Source: Delphinapterus leucas
Lineage: Eukaryota; Chordata; Mammalia; Artiodactyla; Monodontidae
Reading direction: 5' to 3'
DNA length: 64,000 nucleotides
NCBI RefSeq assembly: GCF_002288925.2
Contig: NW_022098001.1
Span: forward strand, 18,318,243-18,382,242
Shown: in pieces, positions 11,640 through 21,934 of the stretch
Layout of the letters: each line of letters starts with the position of its first letter
Position numbering within the stretch: the stretch's first letter is position 1
The notes under the pieces: generated by a model
What the model was told of the DNA's origin: nothing
The model's database searches: none
The model's input: only the letters and a program-made list of their open reading frames with translations
Made by a program: the position numbers and the translations under genes

Positions 11640-12290
11640 AAATTACACAGTGCCACCTATAAAACATTCTTGCCTAAAAACTGAATCTGAGTTTAATCAT
11701 GCTCCTATATCTAAATACCATTTACAGAAAATATGAGGACTAGAAAACAAGCTAAATTAATCTCAGACAAGCAGTCAGCCAAATCTAGAACACGGGAAAT
11801 TCTGCAAGGCAAATGACACAATGTTTAACCAACAAATCAATGTCATTAATAAAAAGAAGGGGAAACTGTTGTGAAATGAGACTTAAGAAAAGTAACAGCC
11901 AAATGCAATCTGTGAATCTTGTTTGGATCCTTATTTGAATAAAAATATTTCTAAGTCGACTGAGGAAATTTGATCATGGACTGGGTACTAGATGATAGGA
12001 ACTGCTAATTCTGTTATGTGTAGTAATTACATGGTGGTAGTATTTTTTTTAATGTACCTAACATTTAGAAATGCATCTGAATTTTCAAGTGAAAAGCCAT
12101 GATGTCTTGAATTTTTTTTTTAAATAAGCAGGGCAGAAACGTGGGTGGAAGAAACAGATCAAATAAGATTGACCAAACATTGGTAATTATTGATGCTCAG
12201 TAATGGGTACATAGGGGTTGATTATACTATTCTTATTATATTTTGTATAATATTTGAAAATTTCCAAGTGAAAGATTCGGACAAGGACAA
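11640..12290 (+). mobile_element. Ancient LINE 3' UTR-like sequence
   Basis: Resembles an old L1M/L1ME-type 3' end in sense: CAAATGACACAATGTTTAAC, then AACAGCCAAATGCAATCTGTG with TTGTTTGGATCC, a GATGTCTTGAA motif, and a TTTGAAAATTTCCAAG end. Family assignment is tentative. Confidence 0.4.
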
Positions 12291-12489
12291 AAGAGTTAAG
12301 GGAGAGGAGATGAAGCCAATGATATTTGATTAGAACCCCATTAGGGCCAGTTATGAGGCTTGGAGGCATTTGGGCTACATATGTATATCACATTTAGACT
12401 GCTGATTTTCAAAAACATGAATACTGTAAAATGTATTCCACATTGAAAGTAGTCAGAACACAATTCCATCTTCCATTGTAATTCACAAA

Positions 12490-12860
12490 TCCCTTCATTC
12501 ATTCATTCAACAAACATTTAGGAGTAGCTACTATGTGCAACACTGTTCCAGACACTGGGGATAGAGGAGTGAATTAAAATGACAAAAACCCCTCTCTCAA
12601 TGAAATTACATTCTAGAAGGGGGAGAAAAGAAAGCAAGATAAATAAGTAAACTTAGTACATTAGATGGCATTGGGTGCTTAAGAAAAAAATTATAAAAAC
12701 AGGTTAAAAAAAACTAGGAAGTGTGCGAGTGAGGAGTTTGCAATGTTAGGATGACCTGAGAAGGCTTTACTGCGAGGGTACTATTTGAGACAGGAGCTTT
12801 TCCAATAAGAGGGCAAAGCAAGTGCCAAAGTCCTAAAGAAGAATCATTAAATTTATAACA
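12490..12860 (-). mobile_element. L2 LINE 3' end, antisense
   Basis: Begins with the reversed L2 tail (CATTCATTCATTCAACAAAC, ACTGTTCCAGACACTGGGGA), continues ATTACATTCTAGAAGGGGGA and AAGATAAATAAGTAAAC, and ends near GATGACCTGAGAAGGC. Order is exactly that of reversed L2. Confidence 0.8.
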
Positions 12861-12869
12861 GGCTATTAT

Positions 12870-13315
12870 AATGAACATCAATATCATAACAGTTAAAAAA
12901 GAGGTGCTGATTAATAGATTTCCAATTGCTAAAATGATAAAATCATTTTTCAGATACTTGATCACTGCTCTTTTTATCTCTTCCAAACCTATCTTCCAAT
13001 GTCTTTGTTTCGATATTCTTTTAGTTTCCTAAGAACAATCATGCTGTTACTATCTAAACAAAGTGATCATAAAGCTTTGGTTCTTTTTTTTAAAAAAAAA
13101 AGTCTCATGGACACTCATCTCCTCTAAAGTAACACTGTATGGCCTGTACCGCAGCTGACACTATCTAAACACTGGTGATTTCTTCCTGCTTTAAATGGGT
13201 AAAGAGGCCACCACAATCGAATACTGCTTTTTTATTAATTTGCTTAACATAGAAAATCTGGTAAACATTCTTAATTCCTCCTCCTGTCTTACTTCCAATA
13301 TGCAATCAATCCTAT
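12870..13315. other. Unassigned intergenic sequence
   Basis: Nothing recognised. Confidence 0.4.
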
Positions 13316-13319
13316 TAAT

Positions 13320-13800
13320 ACTGCCTGTTCCAGTTATTTATTGCTAAATAACAAACTGCTGTGAAACTTAATGGCTTAAAACATTTATTTTATTCACAAA
13401 TTACAATTTAGGCAGGGCTCAATGGGGACAGCTTGTCAATGTTCTTCTTGGTGACAGCTGGGGTCTGGGGCAGAAATTAAAGGCTCATTCACCCATATCT
13501 GGTGGTAGGTGCTGGTTGTTGGCTGGAACTTTAGGGCAGTTAGCCAGAACACCTACCTGTAGCCTCTCCTATGTGGCCTGAGCTTCCTCCCAACACAGTG
13601 GCTTGGTTCTAATGGAGAGCATCCCAAGAGAGAAAATGGAGCAGAAGTTATATTGCCCTAGCTTCAGAAGTCATGCAGCATCACTTCTGCCACATTCTAT
13701 TCATTAGAAACAAGTCACTGAGGCCAGCCCATATTCAAAGCAAGAAGAATTAGACCCAGCCTCTTGATGGTAAGTAGACATGTCTTAAAACCCAAAACAG
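13320..13800. mobile_element. Ancient LTR- or DNA-element-like repeat
   Basis: Starts TTATTTATTGCTAAATAACA, AATGGCTTAAAAC, then GGCAGGGCTCAATGGGGACA and later GTTGGCTGG, CCTCTCCTATGTGGCCTGAG, CACATTCTATTCATTAG and GGCCAGCCCATATTCAAAG. This block is familiar as a high-copy mammalian interspersed repeat, but I cannot name the family or orientation with confidence. Confidence 0.45.
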
Positions 13801-14289
13801 TCTATCCCCTGGCCATGAGTTACATACATTCCTCCAACACACAAAATAGAGTTGCCTTCTACCAAGAGCCCACCTCCCCAAAAGCTTCAGTTATTTAGAG
13901 CATCAAATCCCAAAATCTTGTCATCTAAATCAGGTACAAAGTGAATGTGGCTTCTCAGGGCCAGTTCCTTAAGTCCAGCTCAAGTACAGTTCATCTTGAT
14001 CTGAAGACCTGTGAGCTAAAGAGCCAACATATCTGTCCCCACATAACCAGAATTTAACAACTGGTGAAACATGGAACAGGCAATAGACAGTTCCACTCAA
14101 AAAAGAAGAAAATTAGAGGCACAAAGCAGCCACTGGATCATAGCAATTCTGGAACCCAGCTAGATATATGCTGTCAGTTCCTTGATTAGGGCTCTTGAAT
14201 TGTTTTTCTCTTTCCATAAAACACAGCCCATGTTTGCTGAATTTCCTCAGACTGCTTCCTGTCCATAGAAGAGTCCAAAGGCCTCTCTT

Positions 14290-14880
14290 CATTTTCTTAT
14301 TTTTTTGTAACAACTTTGAATTATAATTCACATATCATACAATTCAGCCATTTAAATGTATAATTCACTGGTTTAAGTATATTCACCAAGTTGTTCAACC
14401 ATCACCACAATCAGTTTTACAATATTCTTATTACTCCAAAAAGAAACCCTGGATCCTTTAGCAATCACTTCCCCATTCTTCCCATCCACCCAGCCCTAGT
14501 AACCACTACTCTCCTTTCTGTCTCTATAGATTTTCCTGTTCTGGGAATTTTATATAGATGAATCATATAATATGTCTTTTATTCAACATAATGTTGTCAA
14601 GGTTCATCCATGTTAGAGCATGTACCAGTACTTCAGTCCTTTTTATTGACTAAAAATATTCAATCATATGGCTATACTCTATCCACTTACCAGTTGACTT
14701 ACATTTAGATTGTTTCTACTTTTTGGCTATTACAAATAATGCTATGAACATTTGTGTACAATTCTCTTGGGCATATATATAGGAGAGGTCATATGGTACC
14801 CTTTGAGGAACTGCCAGACTGTTTCCCAAAGTGGCTGCATCAGTTTATATTGCTACCAGCAATGTATGAGGGTTCATCTT
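14290..14880 (-). mobile_element. Ancient L1M 3' end, antisense
   Basis: Reversed L1: ACAATTCAGCCATTTAAATG, CAACCATCACCACAATCAG, AAAAAGAAACCCTGGATCC, then reversed ORF2 C-terminus (TTTGGCTATTACAAATAATG, GAGGAACTGCCAGACTGTTT, CCAAAGTGGCTGCATCAG). Strongly diverged. Confidence 0.85.
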
Positions 14881-14963
14881 TTCACTTTATACTGTCACTT
14901 TTGACCCAAACTGATATAATCCCTTTAAAAACTTTGTACGTTTGCCTTGAAACAGTTCATAAT

Positions 14964-15659
14964 TCACTCCATCAGACAAAAGCAACACCCCAAAATCTCT
15001 TTGCAATAGCCCTTCTCTATTTTGGGTTCCCATGTGAAACTACTGTGGGACAATAGCCTTAAGAATTTTAGAAGCTCTCTCATCTGTTGTTTAGAAAATG
15101 TCTTTAATCTTCCTGAAGTCTTAACAAAGCGTTTTACAGTCATGCTTTTGGCTTCATCTTTGGAGTTCATTTTCGTGACAGTTCCCTATCTGGAATTCAT
15201 TCCTTAATTTTAGCATCATTTACTGTCTGGAGAGGCTAGGAATGAGAAAGTTTTGTTTTGTTTTTCAAACCCCAAACTTCGTGGCTCATTTATATTTAAT
15301 AATTTGTCCTCTTGCTTGCCTTTCCCGTCATTTATTATAGGCAGCTAGAAGAATCCAGATAGTTCCTTAGGTAGATCATCCAGTTGATGAGATATACTTC
15401 TTATTTTCCATGTTAATGCTGCTGGCATCACTGCTAAACTTTCTTCTACTATGTAAGAGAAGTCACCTTTCTTCCAGGTTCCAATAACATTTTCCTCATA
15501 TTCCTTTAAACCCTCACCAACAGCCTCCTGGACTGACAACAGGCCCCTGCTAACAATCTCTTCAAGGCCTTTCTTACTTACACCTGAGGCCCAGTCCCAA
15601 AGCCCCATTACGTGGTTTAGATAATTTGTTATAGCAGCAAATTCTGTATCAGGGTTCAA
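14964..15659 (-). other. Unassigned open-frame remnants
   Basis: Two adjacent minus-strand frames. The upper one (15345-15659) is 104 codons, opens at a TTG directly after a TGA stop, and has its first ATG 17 codons in. Its composition is protein-like (balanced Lys, Glu, Gly and Trp; SRGLLSVQEAVGEGLKEYEE near the middle). The lower one (14964-15170) includes KFLRLLSHSSFTWEPKIEKG. I recognise neither; a fossil of an ancient mobile element or pseudogene is more likely than a live gene. Confidence 0.3.
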
Positions 15660-15907
15660 TCAGAGAAAAAGACCAACTAGGAATCATATAGACTTTGACC
15701 TTAGGTAATTATAGAAGCTGGTTAAACCATCTGTGTAGGTCTGTTGCTTTTGTGTCTGGTGCTATGCCTGCCCCAGAATTGAGATGCTTAAGGAAATATC
15801 CAACAGAAGTGGGAGAAGCTACAGGCTCAACTGTTACTTCACACTAGTGAAGTGAGCCAGTAGACTAGCAACAGGATGCGTGATATTAACACTAGATGCC
15901 TCCAGTT

Positions 15908-15970
15908 TTTCCAGTTAACATTGTAAGCTTTCCAGTTAACATTGTAAGTTTTCCAGTTAACATTGTAAGT
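15908..15970 (+). repeat. 21-bp tandem repeat, three copies
   Basis: Three consecutive units of TTTCCAGTTAACATTGTAAGY at 15908-15928, 15929-15949 and 15950-15970. They differ only at the last base (C in the first, T in the other two). Confidence 0.95.
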
Positions 15971-16035
15971 ACATAAGTTTAAGGTATACAACATAATGCT
16001 TTGGTATATGTATATGTTGCAAATATTACAATAAT
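15971..16035 (-). mobile_element. Antisense L1 3' scrap
   Basis: TAAGTTTAAGGTATACAACA followed by a TTTGGTATATGTATATG stretch and ACAATAATCAC resembles the reversed L1 3' terminus. Short and diverged. Confidence 0.4.
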
Positions 16036-16049
16036 CACATATTTATCAA

Positions 16050-16800
16050 GTGCCCATTACATGCCTAGGCAGCATTACAGCACTGCGGCACGGGGGACAG
16101 AGTAAGGAACAAGATAGGTCATTTCTTTCATGAAGCCAACATTTCAATATAATAAATGCTAATTTAAATAAATACACAAAGTGGCAAAGAATCTGATTTG
16201 TTGGTTCAAGGAAGATTTCTTGCTGTTGACTGCTGAGTCCAGTCATAATGTGTTTAAAAGGACTAACTAGTTGATGAAATAAATGTGAGGGGGGAAAGAA
16301 TTTAAATAAAAGGAGCACGAAAAAATGTTCATGGCATGAAATACACAGGGCCATGGGGAATATAAATAATTCTAGTGCGTAAGTCTAAAGAAAGGAGTGA
16401 TGGAAGTTGATGCTGGAGAGGTATGTAGGACCAGTCGTGAAGGACCTCCTTTAAATGCCACAATAAGGAATGTGGACTTCATCCCATAGGAATGGGGAGC
16501 CACTGGAAAGTTTAGGTAGGGAAAACAGTAGCCAGATTTGCATTTCTGGCAGTTCACAGCAGCATGAAGGGAGAGTTTATGAGAGTTAAGACTGGAGGAG
16601 GGACAGCAATTATGAGGCTTCTGTACTATTCTAGGTGAAAGGGAAAAAGGGATAGAGAGGAAATGATAAAGCATAATGTAGGTAAGATTGTGACTAGAAC
16701 CTGATCTCATAGGTACATTAGATGGGATGAACCATAATTTAGGATGTGAGTTGGGAAATAAGAGTTGGGCAGGGTCAGGCTGTGGCACAGGTCCAGCTTT
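16050..16800 (-). mobile_element. L2 LINE, antisense, long copy
   Basis: Opens with the reversed L2 tail (ATCAAGTGCCCATTACATGC), and further on reads GAATGTGGACTTCATCCCAT, AGGAATGGGGAGCCACTGG and GAGGCTTCTGTACTATTCTAGG, which is the interior of L2 in reverse. Open frames at 16046-16788 are by-products. Confidence 0.7.
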
Positions 16801-17685
16801 ATGAAGACATAGGAAAAGTAAAAAAGGAGATGGGGTTCACCATTTCAACGTTTTGAGTTTTGACCTGCATCTTAAATGCATTCCCTATGGAAGCCCAGCT
16901 GAAAGGGTTGCTTTCTTTGCTGTATGTGTTAGCTTTGTGGAATGTCAGCATCCAGAGCTTTCCTAGCAACCAGAAATCAATCTATTTGGCAGGATAATCT
17001 GATGAAAAATCACCAGGTTTTGAGACAGCATCATCCTGTGAATTCAGCACAGGACAAGGAACCTTAAATTGAATGTTAATCCAAACGGCGCAATTGGCTT
17101 ATTATGGAAACTTAAATAAGTCAGTCAAACTAAGCTATATCTGTCTTGTCGTCAGTAAAACAACAAGAAAGAATACCAAACTATTCCACTGAGATGTGTG
17201 AGAAATATCTAACTAATGACTGTAAACTACTGTGGAAGGATAAAGTGCTATAAGAATGCTAAACTATATAGCATTCTAGAATCTCAAGGACCTTAAAGTT
17301 AAAAAATTCACTAATTTTATTAACACAGAGAGGGCTTGTTCCATTTATTAATACTCTATAATACAGAGAACCTGGGTAATTCCTACTCTTATAGGGGTCC
17401 CTATGACAAATTAAAAAGGCTTTGAATGCTACAGAAATGCATGGAAAACTGGAGTTCATAAATACAGGTTATGGCAGAAACCAATACACTTATTTGATTT
17501 GTTTTGACAAGCTTATTTTGTGATGAAAATGTGGTCTGAGACTTGGGGCACAGATAGTCCCAAGGTAGAAGTTTCCAAACATAAGCAGATGCTTCATGTA
17601 CTAGAAATCTACTGTAGAAATTCTCTCTTCTGTAATAAACAAGGCTATTGTATTTCTCTTGGTTTTCTGTTTAAATATGGAAATG
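16801..17685. other. Unassigned intergenic sequence
   Basis: Nothing recognised on either strand. Confidence 0.4.
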
Positions 17686-17689
17686 GAAG

Positions 17690-17830
17690 TTTTGATTTAA
17701 AGGGTTTTGGATTCTCAAAGGCCTGCCTTCTATGGTCAGCCTTGCCATTTACTAGCAGTATGGTTTAGCAAGTTATTCATTCTTAACCTCTTCAAGTCTC
17801 ATCCCCATTATCTATGAAAACAGGGTATTG
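17690..17830 (+). mobile_element. MIR SINE
   Basis: Sense MIR core: CCTTGCCATTTACTAGCAGT, then GCAAGTTATTCATTCTTAAC CTC, TCATCCCCATTATCTATGAA. Confidence 0.65.
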
Positions 17831-18049
17831 GGCAAACCAACCCCTGCTGGACCTTAGCTCCACTATCCTCTTCCTTATCCATCACTACTTCAACCTAACA
17901 CACAGCAGGGAGACAAGTCCTTGGTGCAAGGGGCATATGTTAGCACCTTCTATCAGTCCCAAGAGTAGTACTTGCACACTTTAGATTTAACAAAAGGTGA
18001 AGATCTTGATTTAAATGTCTATGTGAAGCTGTACAAAAGAAAACATAAC

Positions 18050-18170
18050 TACCTTTACTGAGAATTTACTGTGTCAGGCAGTGTACTAAATTCTTTATAT
18101 AAGTGGACTTATTTAATCCTTACAGAAGGCAGGGGTTGGTATTTTAAGCAAAATCAGGAGAAAGATTATA
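18050..18170 (-). mobile_element. MIR SINE fragment, antisense
   Basis: ACTGTGTCAGGCAGTGTACT, TTCTTTATATAAGTGG and TTTAATCCTTACAG follow the reversed MIR order. Confidence 0.5.
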
Positions 18171-18449
18171 AGTCATTCCTGTTCAGAAAAATAATAAATT
18201 CAGCAGGCTTGTACAAAGGCAGTAATTTGTTTCAGTAAGGTATACTAGGCATCCTGATTACACTGAAATAAGACAACTGTAATCTTCTTCTTGGTCAGTA
18301 TATTAACCAAGGTTTTCTTTTTGGTCTGTATACTTATTTTAGAGGACCATTATATTTTTTAGATTCGTTAAAATCAAATTGTCTTAATTGACACATGAAG
18401 GTAAATTAACTGTAACACACTATCAGAAGTTAAGAACAAAGAAAGCTCT

Positions 18450-18491
18450 CTTGGGTTCCATTCTTCCTTTCTTGGGTTCCATTCTTCCTTT
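18450..18491 (+). repeat. Perfect 21-bp tandem duplication
   Basis: CTTGGGTTCCATTCTTCCTT plus T occurs twice in direct succession (18450-18470, 18471-18491), with no mismatch. Confidence 0.95.
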
Positions 18492-18654
18492 CAACTAACC
18501 AGAAGACTTAAGAATTCATCCAAGGGTAATATAAATTAGAAAGCAGCCCTTCTGTGAGCAAGCAGAATTCTAAGTCACTATCTTGTCCTATTCCTAACAG
18601 CCCACTAGCCTAATGAAACTCCTCAGAGTCATATCCTATCCTCTCAGCTGATCT

Positions 18655-18970
18655 TACAACAATTAACAAGCATTAAGCACTTAATATATAGGCCAAGCAA
18701 TGTGCTACATATTTTAATAGTAATCAGCAAGTCCTTGTTTCTAAGCACTTAAAGACTAAGGGGAAATAATAACAACAATAATAATAATAAACAACTAAAT
18801 GTAAATAACTAATTATAAGTATAGAGTTACTAGAAAGCAACATGCATCAAGTGGGGTACCTAACCTAGCCCAGGTAGGAGAACTCTGGGGAACTTACCTA
18901 GGTCGGTGCTATTTAAGCTGAGACCAGGACAGTAAGCTAGGTGAAGCAGGTTGCACCCAACTCCGAATGT
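18655..18970 (-). mobile_element. L2-like fragment, antisense, with (AAT)n
   Basis: TTAAGCACTTAATATATAGG and GCAATGTGCTACATATT at the start, an (AAT)n stretch at 18767-18800, and CTATTTAAGCTGAGACCAGG near the end follow reversed L2. Diverged. Confidence 0.45.
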
Positions 18971-19592
18971 CAGTTCAAAGGTCTTACAGGAGGGAACAAG
19001 ACGGGGTAAAGAACAAGAACTGATGTTTCTAAAACTTACTTTAAAAAATGAATTAGAAACCCTGTGAGTTCTACTTTTTCCATAAGATAGAGAAAGATAC
19101 ATTTCAAACAAGACTTAGAAGAATCAACGTATATAAAAACACACACACGGACATGAAGAAACATCCCTCTCTCATTTGTTCAGTAAAAGTAAAAACAGTA
19201 TGAAATTACAAACTAAATTTTCAGAAAAAAACTGTCCTTCAGCTAGCTCATGACAACGTATACCAAGACAATGTATTAACAAATATGTGGCAGCACTAAT
19301 TTGCATAGATTTCCTTCTTACTGCTTCATATTCTTACACAGATGTTTATTCCTTTTTCTTTTCTTCTTTAACACCCAATAGTTTTAGATATTTTTCTAAT
19401 TAATTTGCCTTTCATAATTTTAAAATAATAAAATAATATAAATGTTATAAATATTAGAATCTGTGACTATTATTTTCAATTATATATGAGGACAAAATAA
19501 AAGCTGAATAAAATTCTAAAACAAGTTTTCTCTACTTCTAAAATTATTAAAGAATAACAATTTGAACAAATGTTGATTCAATCCACTCATCT

Positions 19593-21849
19593 TTTATTTT
19601 TCTTTTAGCAAACATCAGATAATATGAACAAAATTTTATTGCTCACTATAGTTACACACATTCTTTTTTGCTTTATGTAAGTTAAAAAACATATTTAAGT
19701 GGATAAAATTCTTGGCTAAAGACATATTCCAGAACTCTAACATATACTTTTCTGAGTTAGGACAAAAGAAAGCTTATCAAACTTCCTTAAGAGACCAGCA
19801 TCATACAGCAAATTAAATTAGTATATGCTGCTATTAAGTTAACATCTGCCATTTTTTTAAAGACTTTAATTTTAGTATTTAGGTTACAGCTAAAATAATT
19901 TTTATCTCAAGTTTTAAGAAAGAAGAGAAGCTAACCATACAAACCCTGTTCATTACCATATTGGCCATTTAAAAAATAAAAAATAATAAAAATTTAAAAA
20001 TATATCTACAATCAAGACAATTCTATTCATCCTGCTAGAAAAAAAATAGCTAACAATAAGTTATTTTAGAATACTTTAAATATAGATGGAATTTATAATA
20101 ACTAGATATCTTTGTATCTTGTTTTATTACTTCTTAATGCTTCTCTTTTAAAGTAACAGATTACTTCAAAATAAAGCCAAGCTGCTTAGTATTTTACAAT
20201 ATCATTCTTTTATAAATTTCAGACCCCCAAAAAAATTCAGATCAAGGATTACAAAGCAAGCAGCCTTCAGAATATATTTTGTTTGGCAAGCAGAATGGTT
20301 TTAATCTTTGGCAGTTGAATACCTTCATGTAGTACTTATTTGCTCTAGATGACCACAACAGCTCCTGCCAGGTTTCCACACAGTCACCTGCTGGGCATGT
20401 GATACTGATACCCTGTTTTTAATATTATAAAACCCAGTATTTACTTATAAAAATTAGTCGCATTCATGGAGAAAAAATTCAAATTTTATAAACTTGATGC
20501 AAAGTCTTACTAGTTATTTTCTTATTTGAGAAAAACAGATCAAACCAGAAAGGTTTCATTTTTATAATACCTCCTTACATAACAAATTATCAGACACATT
20601 TGTACAGATGGGTACTATCTTCTTAGAATACTGTTACAAGTAACCTAAAATCTGAGCTAGACAAATCATTCAACTGAAAAGTATTGTACTGATTTTATTA
20701 TACAGTCATGGCTCAACAGTGGCTTTCAGCCACATAAAAAATGCCCAAATACTTGAGACAAATATTCTCAAATATCTGAGGAAAGGTGACATTAATAAGG
20801 CTAACAAAATAACAAGTTAACAAAGGCATTCTCTAATCCTAGAGAATGAAGCAAAGGGAGAGATCTTGTAAGACAAATTGTAAAAGAGGAAGAATTTGAA
20901 GTAAATTTGGCCTTGGACACTTTTATATTGCTACTCCTTCAATTTTCACAAGTTAAAGAATAAGAGAAACTAAAAACTATTTCTTAGTGGAAAAGACTGC
21001 AAGGCAAGCAAAGTAGCTGAGTAGTGATGGAGAAAATACAACAAAGATATAAAAATTTATAGTTAAGAAGATAATCAAGAAATGATGGTACAACCATTCT
21101 GAAGTTAAGAAACAGGAAGGAATAACAAATGAATTAGAAAAGCAATAATCTGCTGAGTCTTTTTAAGTTATATACAAATAAAAGACATCTGTACTTCTTT
21201 AGAGGTTTAAATCTGATTGGAAACATATTTACCTATGAATTTGTCTCATTTCTTAAAATATAACAACTGATTCCCATCTGAATAAATATTTTTAAATTCT
21301 TTATTAAAGCAAGCTTCTTAGCTGCACTTTGATGGGGCTATATAAAAAGCATCAGAGCATTAATCCCATCAACACCAAAGTTACTGCAATCACGTTCATT
21401 TATAAGCACTCATTAAATTTGCTATCACCATCACCACATTATTGCAATGTCAAAGAGACTGAGTCATTTCACTTCTTCAAGAAAAATTACACTGACACGG
21501 TTACTGAAAGCTTTCGGTAATAGGGAGAAAAAAATTTTTAACTATTTCAACACAGAACAGAATGTTCAGGATCCTATATTTAATAAAAATATCAGCAAAC
21601 AGGGTACCATCTTGGTCTATAAATTATGTTCTCCACAAGGGACTTACAACTGTTTTTTAAAACACCACTAAGGGGACACTGGTGAAAGTTTATCTTTGAC
21701 ACATTTTTTAAAAACCTGTTAGTAGCTTTGCCATAAAACTGATTTAAGGTAGTTGGTTTTTTTCCAGAAACATTTAGAACAACCCAGCACTTGGTATTAA
21801 TACTCAGATCAGCACGCTGTACTAAAACATAACAGCAACATTTTATAGA
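19593..21849 (-). other. OTUD6B: Probable OTUD6B 3' UTR
   Basis: AT-rich sequence directly after the OTUD6B stop, without any interspersed repeat I can recognise, as expected of a constrained or exonic tail. Minus-strand AATAAA hexamers lie at 21300-21305, 19635-19640 and 19593-19598; the last two are close together and are my best guess for the distal end. The true polyadenylation site cannot be settled from sequence alone. Plus-strand open frames here (21,329-21,671) look like chance frames. Confidence 0.5.
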
Positions 21850-21934
21850 CTAGCTGCAATTTTCACTAGCTGTGTTCGCCAACCGTTTAACAGAACTGTA
21901 GTGTTCTCCTAAGCCATATGCATGTCTCATGTAA
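21850..21934 (-). CDS. OTUD6B: OTUD6B last coding exon 7 with stop
   Basis: 85 bases: one base completing Val266, residues 267-293 and a TAG stop at 21850-21852. Contains the catalytic histidine in [10 protein letters not shown] (His277) and ends ENCS, as in human. The acceptor is preceded by a strong polypyrimidine tract (TTTTTTTCTTTCAG). Confidence 0.96.
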
